Below are positions 23,297-34,555 of a stretch of 64,000 bases of DNA, piece after piece. Under the pieces are notes generated by a model. It was not told the DNA's origin, searched no databases, and worked only from the letters and a program-made list of their open reading frames with translations. Where the stretch lies: positions 136,513,577-136,577,576 of the forward strand of contig NC_133324.1 in assembly GCF_042186555.1 (NCBI RefSeq), written 5' to 3'. This stretch comes from Aquarana catesbeiana (lineage: Eukaryota; Chordata; Amphibia; Anura; Ranidae). The position numbers and the translations under genes are program-made. Numbering within the stretch: the stretch's first letter is position 1; the number at the start of each line of letters is the position of its first letter.

Positions 23297-23394
23297 TTAG
23301 CCACAGTAGACCACGTTTTGCAATAGTGATATTAAAGCAGAACTAAACCCATTGATTTAACAGTTTCAAAATACAGTTATACTCTCGGCACGTG
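23297..23394. repeat. 97-bp direct repeat, copy 1
   Basis: The stretch from ttagccacagtagaccacg to ctcggcacgtg is repeated about 90 percent identically at 23698-23793, flanking the SINE. It is too long for a retroposition target duplication. Confidence 0.85.
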
Positions 23395-23690
23395 GTGGAC
23401 AGCACAGTGGCTAAGCACTTCTGCCTAGCAGCACTAGGGGCGTTGGTTCGAATCCCAACAATTCCATTACCTCCCTGGAGTTTGCATGTCCTTCCTGTGT
23501 CTCCGTGGGTTTCCTCCCCAACTCCAAAGACATGCTTTTAGGTAAATTGGCCCTAGTAAGTGTATGAAGGAATGGGAGTTCGAGACCTTAGCCTGTAAGC
23601 CCCTTCAGAGCGAATGTGAGGTTAATGTGTAATGCACGTAAAGCGCTGCATAATGTGACAGCACTATATGAGTATCTGTAATAATAAAAT
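23395..23690 (+). mobile_element. tRNA-derived SINE, V-SINE type
   Basis: The tRNA-like head has A-box-like gtggctaagcac and B-box ggttcgaatcc words. They are followed by the conserved central domain (ctggagtttgcatgt, cgtgggtttcctcc, ctccaaagacatgc) that marks vertebrate V-SINEs. The tail gcgctgcataatgtgacagc and taataataaaat follows. Not a functional tRNA gene. A second copy lies on the - strand at 53455-53872. Confidence 0.85.
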
Positions 23691-23697
23691 AAAACTG

Positions 23698-23793
23698 TTT
23701 AGCCACAGTAGACCACCTTTTCCAATAGTGATATTAAAGCGGAATAAACCCATTGGTTTAGCAGTTTCAAAATACAGTTACACTCCTGGCATG
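23698..23793. repeat. 97-bp direct repeat, copy 2
   Basis: Downstream partner of 23297-23394; see that entry. Confidence 0.85.
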
Positions 23794-24822
23794 TGCTAAG
23801 AATGTAACTGTCACATTGGTTTGGTGGTGTCATAACTGATCACATGTGCAGCACCATGGCAGTTGAAGATCAGAGGCCAAGATGGCAGCTTTCCTTTCAG
23901 CATTACAGTTTGTCCCCAGGTCAGAGCATTTCGTATACAGTAAATCAGTATGTCATCACAATGTGTACACTCTACAACCGCAGTCCACATACAGTCATCT
24001 ACGAATCGAAATCAGTCAGTGCTAGTGATACATATATTTTATTCTTCATGTTTTGAGTTGCATAGAAGAACTTGGAATATGGCTCCTCTTGGTCTGACAC
24101 TGAAATAAAGCGGAATAATAATGGACGTTGCACATTACACAGCACTCGCATAAATGATCATTTCATTAGTTGGCTTATTTCATTCCAGACCTAGAAAATC
24201 TAGTTGATTTTGCCTAGGGAAAAAATTCTAACGACTCTGCATTGATGTATTTGACACCTGTATGCAGCTTGTGGCAGAAAAGGAATGAAGCTAAGTGACA
24301 GGAGCCCTGGGAAATAGACCTTTAATTATTACCTGTTCATTTTTCACCCCTCCCATAGAAAACTATTATATCACACATATCTTAACAAGTAATGGGTTGA
24401 TTACTTGGCAAATTCAAAATAGGGTAAATAACGGGTAGGTATGTTTTGTTTTTGTTTTACAGTTTAAAGCTGAAATCTGGGCAGATCAAAGGTGCAAGTA
24501 CACCAAAGTTTTCAGGAGCAAGGGAGCTTTAGCACATAACTCCTAGTGTTTTACACCGCGGTGTGGTGTGTACAGCTGCTCATAGAAGTGCATGGCTGTA
24601 GGTGTTTGTACTCGTGCTATCCTGCATCAGCATTTACCCTCCCATACATGTATGGCGGATTTTCCAGAACTCAAAAAAATATATAAAAAGACACCATTTA
24701 TTGCAGCTTTTCATTCGAGTGTATATCAAGCCAAATTTGTTTTTCGATTCGAATAGAGTAGGAAAGTATTAGAACATCTGTTGGGTTTTACTGCTATCCA
24801 ATGCATATGTTATTTGCTATTA
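23794..24822. other. no gene seen
   Basis: Unremarkable moderately AT-rich DNA. No repeat edges or exons I can support; possibly single-copy host sequence. Confidence 0.45.
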
Positions 24823-25352
24823 GGCCCCATGCACACAGGGTTTTTAGGCCTGCTGCATGGGGCTCTGGCAGTTAGGTGATGTCTGAGGGCACAGGCAGCT
24901 TGTGAATGACAAATCTCAGGAGTCGCATTTGAGATGCCATTAATTTGAATGACACCTAAAATCGCGGTATGGGTCTGCCGCGATAAATTGCGCTGCAATC
25001 ATGGAAAACCGCATTGCGGGAAGCATGTCACCCAAAAGTAGCTCCTGAATTTTTTTCGGGTGATATGCTTCCCGTGCGACAATCGCGGCAGACCTGCACT
25101 GCGATTTTAGATGTCCTTCAAATGAGTGGCATCTCAAATACGAGTCCCGTGATTTGTCATTCACACATAGATGCTTTCAAATTGCGGGCATAATCGTGGC
25201 AAATCTGCCTGTGATTCAAAACGCTGAAGTGTGAATGCAGCCTAAATGTTAGTACCTCTAGGTGCCCCATCCAGCCCTATCACGCCACAGCTTCTGTCAG
25301 GCTCTCAGAGAGCCCCATGTAATGGGGCTGAACACCCAGTGTGCATGGGACC
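24823..25352. mobile_element. Harbinger-type MITE with an inner palindromic MITE
   Basis: The ends ggccccatgcacacaggg and cccagtgtgcatgggacc are inverted, and TTA duplications flank them (24820-24822 and 25353-25355). Inside, about 24895-25245, is a second palindromic unit with arms gtgaatgacaaatctcagg and its complement. Non-coding. Confidence 0.8.
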
Positions 25353-25652
25353 TTATGATTTTTATTTTCAGCCTTGGGACTGTTATTTTCAGCTTCCATT
25401 GGCTGTAGATGACTATGCTTCTAGGATCTGGAAAAAGATTTGAGCTGTCCAGTTCATTTTCCACCTCATGTCTGAAAATAAATTGAAGAATTTGGTTGCT
25501 AAAGGCAGTTAAACTGCCCTGCTCTGCAGCATCCAATCAGTTTCTTGCTTTTGTTTTCTTACCTCATTGGAAACATGATATAGCTGTATATAGATATATA
25601 TAGATATAACACAGGTAATGCCAGTTGCAGACACTTTAAAATGAGACTTTAA

Positions 25653-26105
25653 AGTGACACTAAAGTCTTGTTTTTTTTCTGTTAAAAATAACTAACATGT
25701 TATACTTACCTGCTCTGTGCAGTGGTTTTGCACAGAGCAGCCCCAATTCTCCTCTTCGCGGGTCCCTCTTCAGTGCTTCTGGCCCCTACCTCCTGTTGAG
25801 TGCCCCCACAGCAAGCAGCTTGCTTGGGGGGCACCTGAGCCAAGCCACGCCGCAGCTCCCTGTGTCCATTCAGACACGGATCCGCAGCCTGATCCCATCC
25901 CCTTTCTGTCCTCATTGGCTCACTGACTTTGCTTGACAGCAGCGGGAGCCAGTGGTGCTACGCTGCTGTCTCAGCCAATGAGGAGGGGAGTCCCGGACAG
26001 CCGAGTCTCTCATGCAACATCACTGGATCTAGAGGGACCTCAGGTAAGTATTAGGGGGGCTGAGGGGGGCTGCTGCGCACAGAAGGATTTTTATCTTAAT
26101 GCATA
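25653..26105 (+). mobile_element. dispersed TTAAAG-type repeat, copy 2
   Basis: Same family as 4070-4492 and 62065-62500, in + orientation: TTAA-agtgacactaaagtcttg at the left, then cagcaagcagcttgct, gtctcagccaatgagg and ggacctcaggtaagtatt, ending aggatttttatcttaatgc. Confidence 0.7.
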
Positions 26106-26110
26106 GAATG

Positions 26111-26647
26111 TTAAAGGGGGGCACAACCCTTTGGGCACACCTTCATGGGAGTGTGGCTGCTATCCCCCTCTATTATTTTGCAGTAGGTGCATGGCCCTTT
26201 AAGAATTCCGGTGGTATCCCAGGTGGGCTATAAAAGCCAATGGCAACACCTGGTATTATTATGGGATGCTGGCCCAAAGGTATATAAGGCAGCTGGATCT
26301 GGTTCTCTTTGGACCTTCAAGCAAAAGGAGGTGCCACCTGCCCACCCATCGCGGTACTTTATGTGGTGTTTCTGCCACCCTGGATCTGGGGGGGGGGGTG
26401 TTGTTATATACATATATATATATATATATATATTCATGCTCGAGTTCTGATAACTGGGCAATGAAGTGGAATCTGTATTGTCTTATTTTATTTTAATTTA
26501 AATCTGCTTGAAATAAATTTGTGTTATTTTGGTAAACCAATAAAATACCACGGCCATTTCATGCAAATTTCTTGTGTTTAGTGTTTTCCTTTATTATTAG
26601 TATTGTTGGTTTGTTTGTATGGTGGGGGGTTTGCGGGCTACAACCCC
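26111..26647. mobile_element. 537-bp insertion, LTR-like promoter element
   Basis: This block interrupts the ttaatgcatagaatg/catta­agataaaaaacc junction of the flanking repeat, with ATG repeated on both sides. It contains a TATA-like word (ggtatataaggcagctgg), a (TA)n run at 26407-26431 and polyadenylation-like aataaa words (26513, 26541). That resembles a solo LTR, but TG...CA ends with a clean 4-6-bp duplication are not seen, so the class is unsettled. Confidence 0.4.
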
Positions 26648-26650
26648 ATG

Positions 26651-27369
26651 CATTAAGATAAAAAAAACCTTCTGCCTTTACAGGAGGAAAATGTTCCTCC
26701 TGTAGACTTTTCTATGATCTGGCTTCAGTGAAATATGCTCTCAGAGAATTCTGCCAGTAATGTAGGTCAGGGGATGCCTGTTGACTTGATACGGATAAAC
26801 AGGATTATGCTATTTGCCATCAGATTAAGTCCAGAAATGTTGACAGCACACAAGTTGTAGAAGTACGATACTGGCATAGTGTACATATTTTATCATAGTG
26901 TTTAAAATGCAGTAAAAAGGAAATCACAATTACAGTTTATCTATATGTAACTTGCTTAGTGACTTTTATTACATTGGATAACGTGAAAGTTGCAGTGTGA
27001 AACATGTCACATTAAAACACGATTACCATGATGGTCCTAACACTACCTTAAAGTAGTGACATTTAGTTGGCTAAGGCACTGTGAATAATAAAGACTTGTC
27101 ATTTTTTTTTAAATAAAATGCTAATTTCAATTTATTCCATCTTCATCCTTTTTTGCATCTCAGCGCTGCTGATCTCCTGTAGCCTTTTTGCATTTGGAAT
27201 TGCCTAATTACTGTTTGTGCTAGCCCAGCTCCTCTGTACCTCCCCTCTTCTCCATACATCGCTTTTTATGTAGCGGTTGGGGGAGGAGCGAAGGATAGTA
27301 TTATAGTTCAGTGGTTCTTCTCAACCACTTGACCATGGCCTGCTGCCGAGCTGCAATCTTCAATCTACT
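26651..27369. other. no gene seen
   Basis: After the aagataaaaaaaccttctg repeat edge the sequence is unremarkable. I see no exon or transposon ends. Confidence 0.45.
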
Positions 27370-28170
27370 GGGCCTCCAGCTAGCTGCAGATCTTCTAACC
27401 TCCCATGAGGCTTTCCAGCTTCCATAGTCTCCCCCAACCTCCCATAGTGGCAAGCAGTACCCCTTAATCCCCCACAGTACCTCCAGACCCTTGAGAGCCC
27501 TCACCCCAACAGTGCCTTCCAACATCCCAAAGGCCCCTTTCACACTGGGGCAGGACGTGCATCGGCGGTAAAGTCCCGCTATTTTTAGCGGCGCTTTACC
27601 TTCGTTTTAGGGGCAGTATTCGGCCCTAGCGGGGCGTTTTTACCCCCGCTAGCGGCTGAGAAAGGGTTAAAAACCACCGCAAAGCGCCTCTGCAATGGCG
27701 CTTTGCAGGCGGTGTAGCCACGGTGCCCCATTGATTTCAGTGGGCAGGAGCAGTATACAAACCGCTCCTTCACTGGTCCAAAGATGCTGCTAGCAGGACT
27801 TTTTTTCCCATCCTGCTAGCACCGCTCCAGTGTGAAAGCCATCTGGGATTTCACATTGGAGACAAAGCAGCGGCACATTCAGGGCACTTTGCAGGCGTCC
27901 CAGTGTGAAAGGGGTCAAAGTACCACCCAACCTCACACAGTGCCTCATAGCCGCCTGTAGTGCCATATAGTCTACTGCAAACCTTTTCACCCCATAGTGC
28001 CGCCAACCTTCAGCTGTGTCCCACAGTGCCCCCCAGCTCTTGCAGTGCTCCACTCTCCTATTGTGCCCCTGCCAAATTTCTAGCCTACTGGAGAGATCCC
28101 CAGCCCCCCCCCCATTCCCTACAGGGCCACCAAGTCCTCTGCAGAGTCCCCTAAACCCCTGCAGAACCCT
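27370..28170. repeat. degenerate minisatellite (ctcccatagtgcc), split by a MITE
   Basis: Imperfect units of about 26-30 bp such as aacctcccatagtgg and ccacagtgccccccag run from 27370 to 27531 and resume at 27920-28170 after the MITE at 27532-27916. Confidence 0.65.
27532..27916. mobile_element. Harbinger-like MITE
   Basis: The ends ggcccctttcacactggg and cccagtgtgaaaggggtc are inverted repeats with AAA on both sides (27529-27531 and 27917-27919). The interior shares ctagcggctgagaaagggtt and ccattgatttcagtgggcag words with 9085-9390 and 58790-59105. The terminus is the same as that of 28952-29350. Confidence 0.8.
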
Positions 28171-28675
28171 CATCTCCCAATTTCAGTTTCAGTCTGAAAG
28201 ACAGACACATCTCCATCCATTGTACTATATAGAAACAGAAACTAAGTGCCCATTGGGCTTTATTAGGTGTATCTACATGCATGTTCTATAAATAAATATC
28301 TGTTTTATTAAATATCCACAGATAAAATGTTTTTCTTGTACAAACAAAACATATAAAACTAAAACCTATACAGAAACCTGATTTACTAATGTATTTCACA
28401 TAAGTGATCCATTACTTATATATTTATATATATTTCAAAAGGCATTTAAAAAAATCTTTATCTCTCAAACATTAATTATACAAGTTTTGCAGAGTGAACA
28501 GATGGAGAACTTGCATCGCAAGTCTCAATGGGTTTCGTGAACAATTCTTCACTTCATCAGGAGTAGATGCATATAAGGTAAAAATACCAAAGTAAAATAC
28601 AAAAATTGCAACACAATAGTAAAATAATCCACAAAAAAATTAATGATATTATGCCCATCATAGTAAACAGACATA
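28171..28675. other. no gene seen
   Basis: AT-rich DNA. At about 28495-28575 there is a gggtttcgtgaacaattcttc and acttcatcaggag block that resembles loop motifs of the fold-back elements, but no arms are present. Confidence 0.45.
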
Positions 28676-28951
28676 CAGTTGTGCTCATAAGTTTACATAC
28701 CCTGGCAGAATGTATGATTTCTTGGTAGAGCTGCACAATTGCGCTGCGTCAAGAATCTTTATCATGATCTTGACTAAAGTGTTTCACAATTCTTTCTATG
28801 CAAAGAATTCTCTCTGCTCTTCTGAAGCCACAGCCTTCAAAAGAAAGGAAGAGAAAAACTGAGCAGTCTGCCAAGAATCAAAACATTCTTTATCAGTTGA
28901 ACTCAAGTATAAACATTGTAACATTTTGTCAATGGAATAGACTGTGTGTAA

Positions 28952-29350
28952 GGCCCCTTTCACACGATCGGACCGTTCAGGTCCGCCTGTCAGTTTTGAC
29001 GGCGGACCCGAACGGGTGCTCCATGTTAGCCTATGGAGCGACGGATGTCAGCGGAGACATGTCCGCTGACATCCGACCCGGTCCGATCCGCTAAAAGCAG
29101 ACGGATGGCCCTACGTCCAGGTCCGTCGCTGGCGGATCGGGTGAGATCTGATGAAAACGGACATGCTGTCCGTTTTCATCCGATCCCTCCATAGGCGGCA
29201 GCGGCGCCTGACAAGCCCCTCCCCGCTCAGTGAGCAGAGAGGGACCTGTCATCCGCCGGCTCAGCGGAGATTAATGGACTGATCCCCCGCTGAGCCGGCC
29301 GACAGAGGCGGACTCCGTGGAAGCGGAGTCCGCCTCGTGTGAAAGGGGCC
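28952..29350. mobile_element. Harbinger-type MITE, third layer of the nest
   Basis: The ends ggcccctttcacacga and tcgtgtgaaaggggcc are perfect 16-bp inverted repeats, flanked by TAA (28949-28951 and 29351-29353). The interior is GC-rich and palindromic around gacatgtccgctgacatcc. Non-coding. Confidence 0.92.
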
Positions 29351-29368
29351 TAAGTGAAAAAAGTTTAA

Positions 29369-29454
29369 CCACTTAAACACTAAACCTTTTTCTGACATTT
29401 GTTGGTTTCAAGTTAAAGTCAACTTTTTTTGCTAGAAAATTACTTAGAACCCCC

Positions 29455-29500
<46 letters not shown>

Positions 29501-29600
29501 TTATTTTTTTCAGTAGACACCCTAGAGAATAAAATGGTGGTTGTTGCAATATTTTATGTCACACTGTTTGCGCAGCGGTCTTTCAAATGCAATTTTTTTT
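29369..29600. mobile_element. piggyBac-like MITE, left-end fragment
   Basis: TTAA-ccacttaaacac followed by gctagaaaattacttagaac, which matches the start of the copy at 44691-45859. It contains the (AT)n microsatellite 29458-29495. The right end is missing. Confidence 0.6.
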
Positions 29601-29870
29601 GTATGTGAAAGATTTTACATTGTGAGAATCGTGATCTTTTTATTCTAAGCAAAAAAATCGTGATTCTCATTTTGGCCAGAATTGTGCAGCTCTATTTCTT
29701 GGCCATTTTTCAGAGAATATGAATGATAACACAAAAACTTTTTTTTCAATCATGGTTAGTGTTTGGCTGAAGCCATTTATTATCAATCAACTGTGTTTAC
29801 TCTTTTTAAATCATAATGACAACAGAAACTACCTAAATGACCCTGATCAAAAGTTTACATACCCCAGTAC

Positions 29871-30980
29871 TTAACACCATGTATTGCCCCCCTTAACATC
29901 AATGACAGCTTGAAGTCTTTTGTGGTATTTGTGGATAAGGCTCTTTATCTTCTCAGATGGTAATGCTGCCCATTCCTCTTGGCAAAAATCCTCCAGTTCC
30001 TGTAAATTCTTGGGCTGTCTTGCATGAACTACACATTTTAGATCTCCCCAGAGTGGCTCAATGATATTGAGGTCAGGAGACTAAGATGGCCACTCCAGAA
30101 ACTTCACTTTACTCTGCTGTAGCCAATGACAGGTTGACTTGGCCTTTTGTTTTGGATTATTGTCATGGTGGAATGTCCAAGTACGTCCCACGCGCAGCTT
30201 CTTGGCTGATGAATGCAAATGTTCCTCCAGTATTTTTTGATAACATACTGCATTCACCTTGCCATTGATTTTGACCAAATTTCCTGTGCCTTTGTAGCTC
30301 ACACATCCCCAAAACAGCGATCCACCTCCGTGTTTCACAATAGGAATGGTGTACCTTTCATCATAGGCCTTGTTGACTCCTCTCCAAATGTAGCGTTTAT
30401 GGTTGTGACCAAAAAGCTCAATTTTGGTCTCATCACTCCAAATGACTTTGTGCCAGAAGGTTTGTGGCTTGTCTCTGTGCTGTTTGGCGTATTGTAAGTG
30501 GGATACTTTGAGGCATTTGCGTAGTAATGGCTTATTTCTGGCAACTCGACCATGCAGCCCATCTTTCTTCAAGTGCCTCCTTATTGTGCATCTTGAAACA
30601 GCCACATCACATGTTTTTAGAGAGTCCTGTATTTCACCTGAAGTCATTTATGGGTTTTTCTTTGCATTCCGAACAATTTTCCTGGCAGTTGTGGCTAAAG
30701 TTTTAGTTTGGCTACCTGACCGTGGTTTGGTTTCAACAGAACCCTTCATTTTCCACTTCTTGATTAGTTTGAACACTGCTGATCGGCATTCTCAATTCCT
30801 TGGATATCTTTTTATATCCCTTTCCTGTTTTATACAGTTCAAATACCTTTTCCCGCAGAGCCTTTCACAATTCTTTTGCTTTCCCCTTGACTCAGATTCC
30901 AGAAACATCAGTGCAGCACTGGATGAAAGATGCAAGGGTCTGTCAGGAGTCAAGAAACTCAATGACCTTTTATACACACA
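29871..30980 (-). pseudogene. Tc1-like transposase pseudogene with intact DDE residues
   Basis: The best block (30081-30647) starts MTSGEIQDSLKTCDVAVSRC and includes VIWSDETKIELFG (first Asp), the GGGSLFWGCVSYKGTG motif and TFHHDNNPKQKAKS (second Asp). After a TAG stop it continues SPDLNIIEPLWGDLK (Glu) and ends near GGNTWC with the stop at 29871. The N-terminal helix-turn-helix (about 30650-30980) is still recognisable but frameshifted. The catalytic triad survives although the gene is dead. Confidence 0.92.
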
Positions 30981-31073
30981 CACACTAATTACAAGCAAAC
31001 CGATCACAGGTGAGGATGGTTACCCTTAATAGCTATTCAAACCCCTTTGTGTCAACTTATGAGCACAACTGTA

Positions 31074-31782
31074 GCACACTTACAAATCACCTTCAAGAAG
31101 AAGGTAAAAGCAAGAAAACTTTTGGATGGTAACCGCTATAGAGTGTCTGTAACGGGAGATATAAAGAATGGGAAAGGGTCCAATGACCCAGCAACACAAC
31201 AGGGGCACAGACAGGTAAGCCCAAACAGTGCCACTCAAACCTACAACAAATATATATAATATCCTCAAAAACATAGCCAAATTGTGAACAGCTGTATTTA
31301 ATATAGACCCATTGAACCAAAGAATATACACCCAATGAAAGGGGTGATAATACTAGTGAAATTCAAAAAGATGATATGCATTATATTTAATTGAACTATA
31401 TAATAAGGGTTAGTGTAATCCAAATAGACCATAGTGAGATGTTGACATACTAGCCAAATATATTAAACATAGCCTTTAAAAGCACTCAGAAGTCACCTAA
31501 AATGGTGAGCGCAATACTCAATCCTTACCACCTGTGGGGGCTTTTAAATGGTGCCTATGGAAAAATTTGAGGTACTGCAGTTTGTTGACCTTTCAGAGGT
31601 ATGCAAATTTAAGACTTAAAATGCTGGGTATTGATTTACTTGGCATAACTAGATTTTATATATTTACCACAAATTGGGTAATATATTGTGGTCATATCCA
31701 AAAGAGGAAAATCAACCAGCGCAACAGTAATCCCTAAGATAAAAGCAGCTGAAATACTGAGGGTCAAAATATCAAATCCCAT
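31074..31782. other. no gene seen
   Basis: AT-rich sequence with no repeat edges or exons that I can identify. Confidence 0.45.
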
Positions 31783-33372
31783 ACAACAGAAATAAATAAA
31801 GGCAGTACAGCGCTTAAATTTAAACTAATATTAAGAACTGGAATAGTCCATAAAACTGGTGAAAAAAGTTCAAAAAAGCACAGATAAGCTTCCATTGTTG
31901 AGAGTGAAGAGATGCACAATATATGGTGACTTCCGTGACACCCTCCACCAGCGTAAGGATTGGCCCCTCACCTCATGACATGGACCCCTGAGTTAATCAG
32001 TCAGGTCTAATACAGCCTTCCCATTGCTGGGTCAGTAAGCACACATCAAAGCTTGCAGTGGAGGGGCAGTCTGGATATGGGATCCTCTTCAACTCCAATC
32101 AGTACATACATGTAATAAAATAAGCAATATCTAGTGCTCTCTGAATTTCAAACCATAAGTCTGTTTATTAAAAGTTGAATAAAACTCACAAGCGTAGCAC
32201 TGTGCCCCAGTGCTAAGGATCAAAGGCAGTCATAAACACAGTGTGTCTGCGGGAATCAGCATCAGGACGCTGGTGATGTCACGAACGTATCATGTGATGT
32301 CCATACGCGTTACGTCCCATAGAGTAGGCGGGACTTCATCAGCGGTGACGTACAAACGTGCTACACCCATTAATATAACAAAAGTCAGCTGATCCGCTTA
32401 GCCAATAGTAACAAATGCAAGGTAGTCACCATAGTAACTCCCAAGCTACGGAGCGCTGACAATAACAAGCTGATTCCCCATTGAACCTGTCATAGTTTGA
32501 AAATACTTATAAACAGCAGATGAAATAGATCAAAAATAAAATTTAAAACACCGTAGCACCAGCGTTACTGCTAATTCCCTCAGACCACCATATATAATAA
32601 CAAATGACTACTAAAATAACAATATAAATCTACTCAGTATAAAACAATAAAATATAAAAAACATTAACGATCAGAAATAAAAATATTAACGATCAGAAAT
32701 AAAACAACATTTTGACATTAATTGTTTTATTTCTGATCGTTAATGTTTTTTATGATATTTTATTGTTTTATACTGAGTAGATTTATTTTGTTATTTTAGT
32801 AGTGTGGGTGTAGCACGTTCGTAAGTCTACTCTATGGGACGTAACGCGTACAGACATCACATGATACGTTTGTGACGTCACCCGCGTCCTGATGCTGATT
32901 CCCACAGACACGCTGTGTTCATGACTGCCTTTGATCCTTAGCACTGGGGCACAGTGCTACGCTTGTGAGTTTTATTCAACTTTTAATAAACAGACTTATG
33001 GTTTGAAATTCAGAGAGCACTAGATATTGCTTATTTTATTACATGTATGTACTGATTGGAGTTGAAGAGGATCCCATACCCAGACTGCCCCTCCACTGCA
33101 AGCTTTGATGTGTGCTTACTGACCCAGCAATGGGAAGGCTGTATTAGACCTGACTGATTAACTCAGGGGACCATGTCATGAGTTGAGGACCGATCCTTAC
33201 GCTGGTGGAGGGTGTCACGGAAGTCACCATATATTGTGCATCTCTTCACTCTCTACACTGGAAGCTTATCTGTGCTTTTTTGAACTTTTTTCACTAGTTT
33301 TATGGACTATTCCAGTTCTTAATATTAGTTTAAATTTAAGCGCTGTACTGCCTTCATTTATTTCTATTGTGT
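31783..33372. mobile_element. giant fold-back element with an inner palindrome
   Basis: The arms of about 570-590 bp (31783-32370 and 32805-33372) are reverse complements over almost their whole length. For example, gcttgcagtggaggggcagt at 32052 pairs with actgcccctccactgcaagc at about 33083. The loop contains about 230 bp unpaired, then a second palindrome (32608-32695 with 32715-32800, arms around gatcgttaatgtttttta). No coding sequence. Superfamily unknown; a non-autonomous DNA element is the likely reading. Confidence 0.88.
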
Positions 33373-33403
33373 TCATACGCCCTAAAATTAGCAAAGGTGT
33401 GTT

Positions 33404-33515
33404 TTTTTTTTTTACAGAAAATGTGGGGGCACTGAACAGGAGGAAATTCACTGCACAGAGCAGGTAAGTATAACATGTTGGTTATTATAGGAAAGAATAT
33501 GAGACTTTACCATCA
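33404..33515 (-). mobile_element. dispersed TTAAAG-type repeat, fragment
   Basis: The block acagagcaggtaagtataac, followed by gagactttaccatcacttta, matches the right edge of 4070-4492. The rest of the element is absent. Confidence 0.6.
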
Positions 33516-34427
33516 CTTTAAAAACTGAGGGTTAATATAAATTCAAGCAACTAGGTCACCTCCCTGAGCACAGCCTGTGACTGGACATTGAATGAGCAGC
33601 AGATTACTGATAAGTCAACCCTTTGCTCTCCTCCCAACATGCTACATTTTAAAAAAATAATTATGGTGCAATCAATACATAACCGTTAACTGTTGTATTT
33701 TTATCTATTTGGAGTTCAGCTGTAAGATTACTGATCATGTATGCTTGCAATTCTCCTTTAACATCTTTACCCTACCATTCATTTAGTGTTGAAAGTTATA
33801 ATGTAACCTATCTTCAGTTTCTGAGCCTAAGTGGCCATCCCATAAAAAATTTGGATCATTTATTTCATGGCGACAGGTTCTACCCCCATCTTTGTCGGAT
33901 TTGTGTTCTTAGTGCCTGCACTAAGCTTGGAGGGAGTTTGCATTTCAAATTTTCAGGCAGGAGTGCGGGGCACATTTTTGTTTTATTTGGACATTCTTTT
34001 CCACTTCAATATCCGTTCTGCATGAGTGTTTTAATGAGTGCATTTGCTCAAGGCTTTATAGAGCTTGCTCACCCAGGCAGAATCACTGCTGGCTTATCAG
34101 AGCTTGTCTGGCAAGGGACACAGATGCCGTGACATACATATGAACTGACAGATCAGAGGACATGGAAAACACTCAGCCACTATAACACTGGGATTGGTAG
34201 CAGCATTTTTACTTACTAGTTGTGAGAGATATGCAGGGGGGATAATGCACACCTTCTTCTAACACTGACCAGGTTGCTGCTAATTTTTTTAACTACATAA
34301 ACAGGCATATTATCAGAAAAAAAAATTAGCTGATGTATCTATTAGGCCTCATTCATTATCTATGCATACATCTGTGTGAAAGGATGACTAGGTGTTCCCT
34401 ACATCCACGTTCAGGCAGTCCAATTTA
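33516..34427. other. no gene seen
   Basis: A 131-residue open frame at 33737-34132 shows no recognisable domain and no exon-like flanks. I treat the stretch as non-coding. Confidence 0.45.
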
Positions 34428-34555
34428 CAGTATTTCACAAAAGTGAGTACACGCCTCACATTTTTGTAAATATTTTATTATATCTTTTCATGTGACAACG
34501 CTGAAGAAATGACACTTTGCTACAATGTAAAGTAGTGAGTGTACAGCTTGTATAA

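Larger units (their letters stand above)
28726..29694. mobile_element. non-autonomous hAT element, second layer of the nest
   Basis: The ends tagagctgcacaatt and aattgtgcagctcta are perfect 15-bp inverted repeats. The 8-bp duplication TTTCTTGG (28718-28725 and 29695-29702) is perfect. Inside are a Harbinger MITE (28952-29350), a piece of the piggyBac-like repeat (29369-about 29600) and an (AT)n run (29458-29495). Confidence 0.95.
28676..31071 (-). mobile_element. Tc1-like transposon containing an hAT insertion
   Basis: The ends cagttgtgctcataag and cttatgagcacaactg are perfect inverted repeats, with TA on both sides (28674-28675 and 31072-31073). Without the 969-bp hAT and its duplication the element is about 1.42 kb, normal for Tc1. 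Transposase on the - strand, degraded. Confidence 0.93.

Noticed and set aside
23395..23470. Possible tRNA gene (A and B boxes)
   Set aside because: It is the tRNA-like head of a SINE; no cloverleaf or acceptor end.
26270..26330. TATA-box promoter of a host gene (tatataaggcagctgg)
   Set aside because: It lies within an inserted 537-bp block with no downstream coding exon. More likely an LTR-like element.
30424..31029. 201-residue open frame on the + strand
   Set aside because: Antisense of the Tc1 transposase pseudogene; the real protein similarity is on the - strand.
33737..34132. 131-residue open frame
   Set aside because: No domain, no splice context, T-rich composition; chance open frame.
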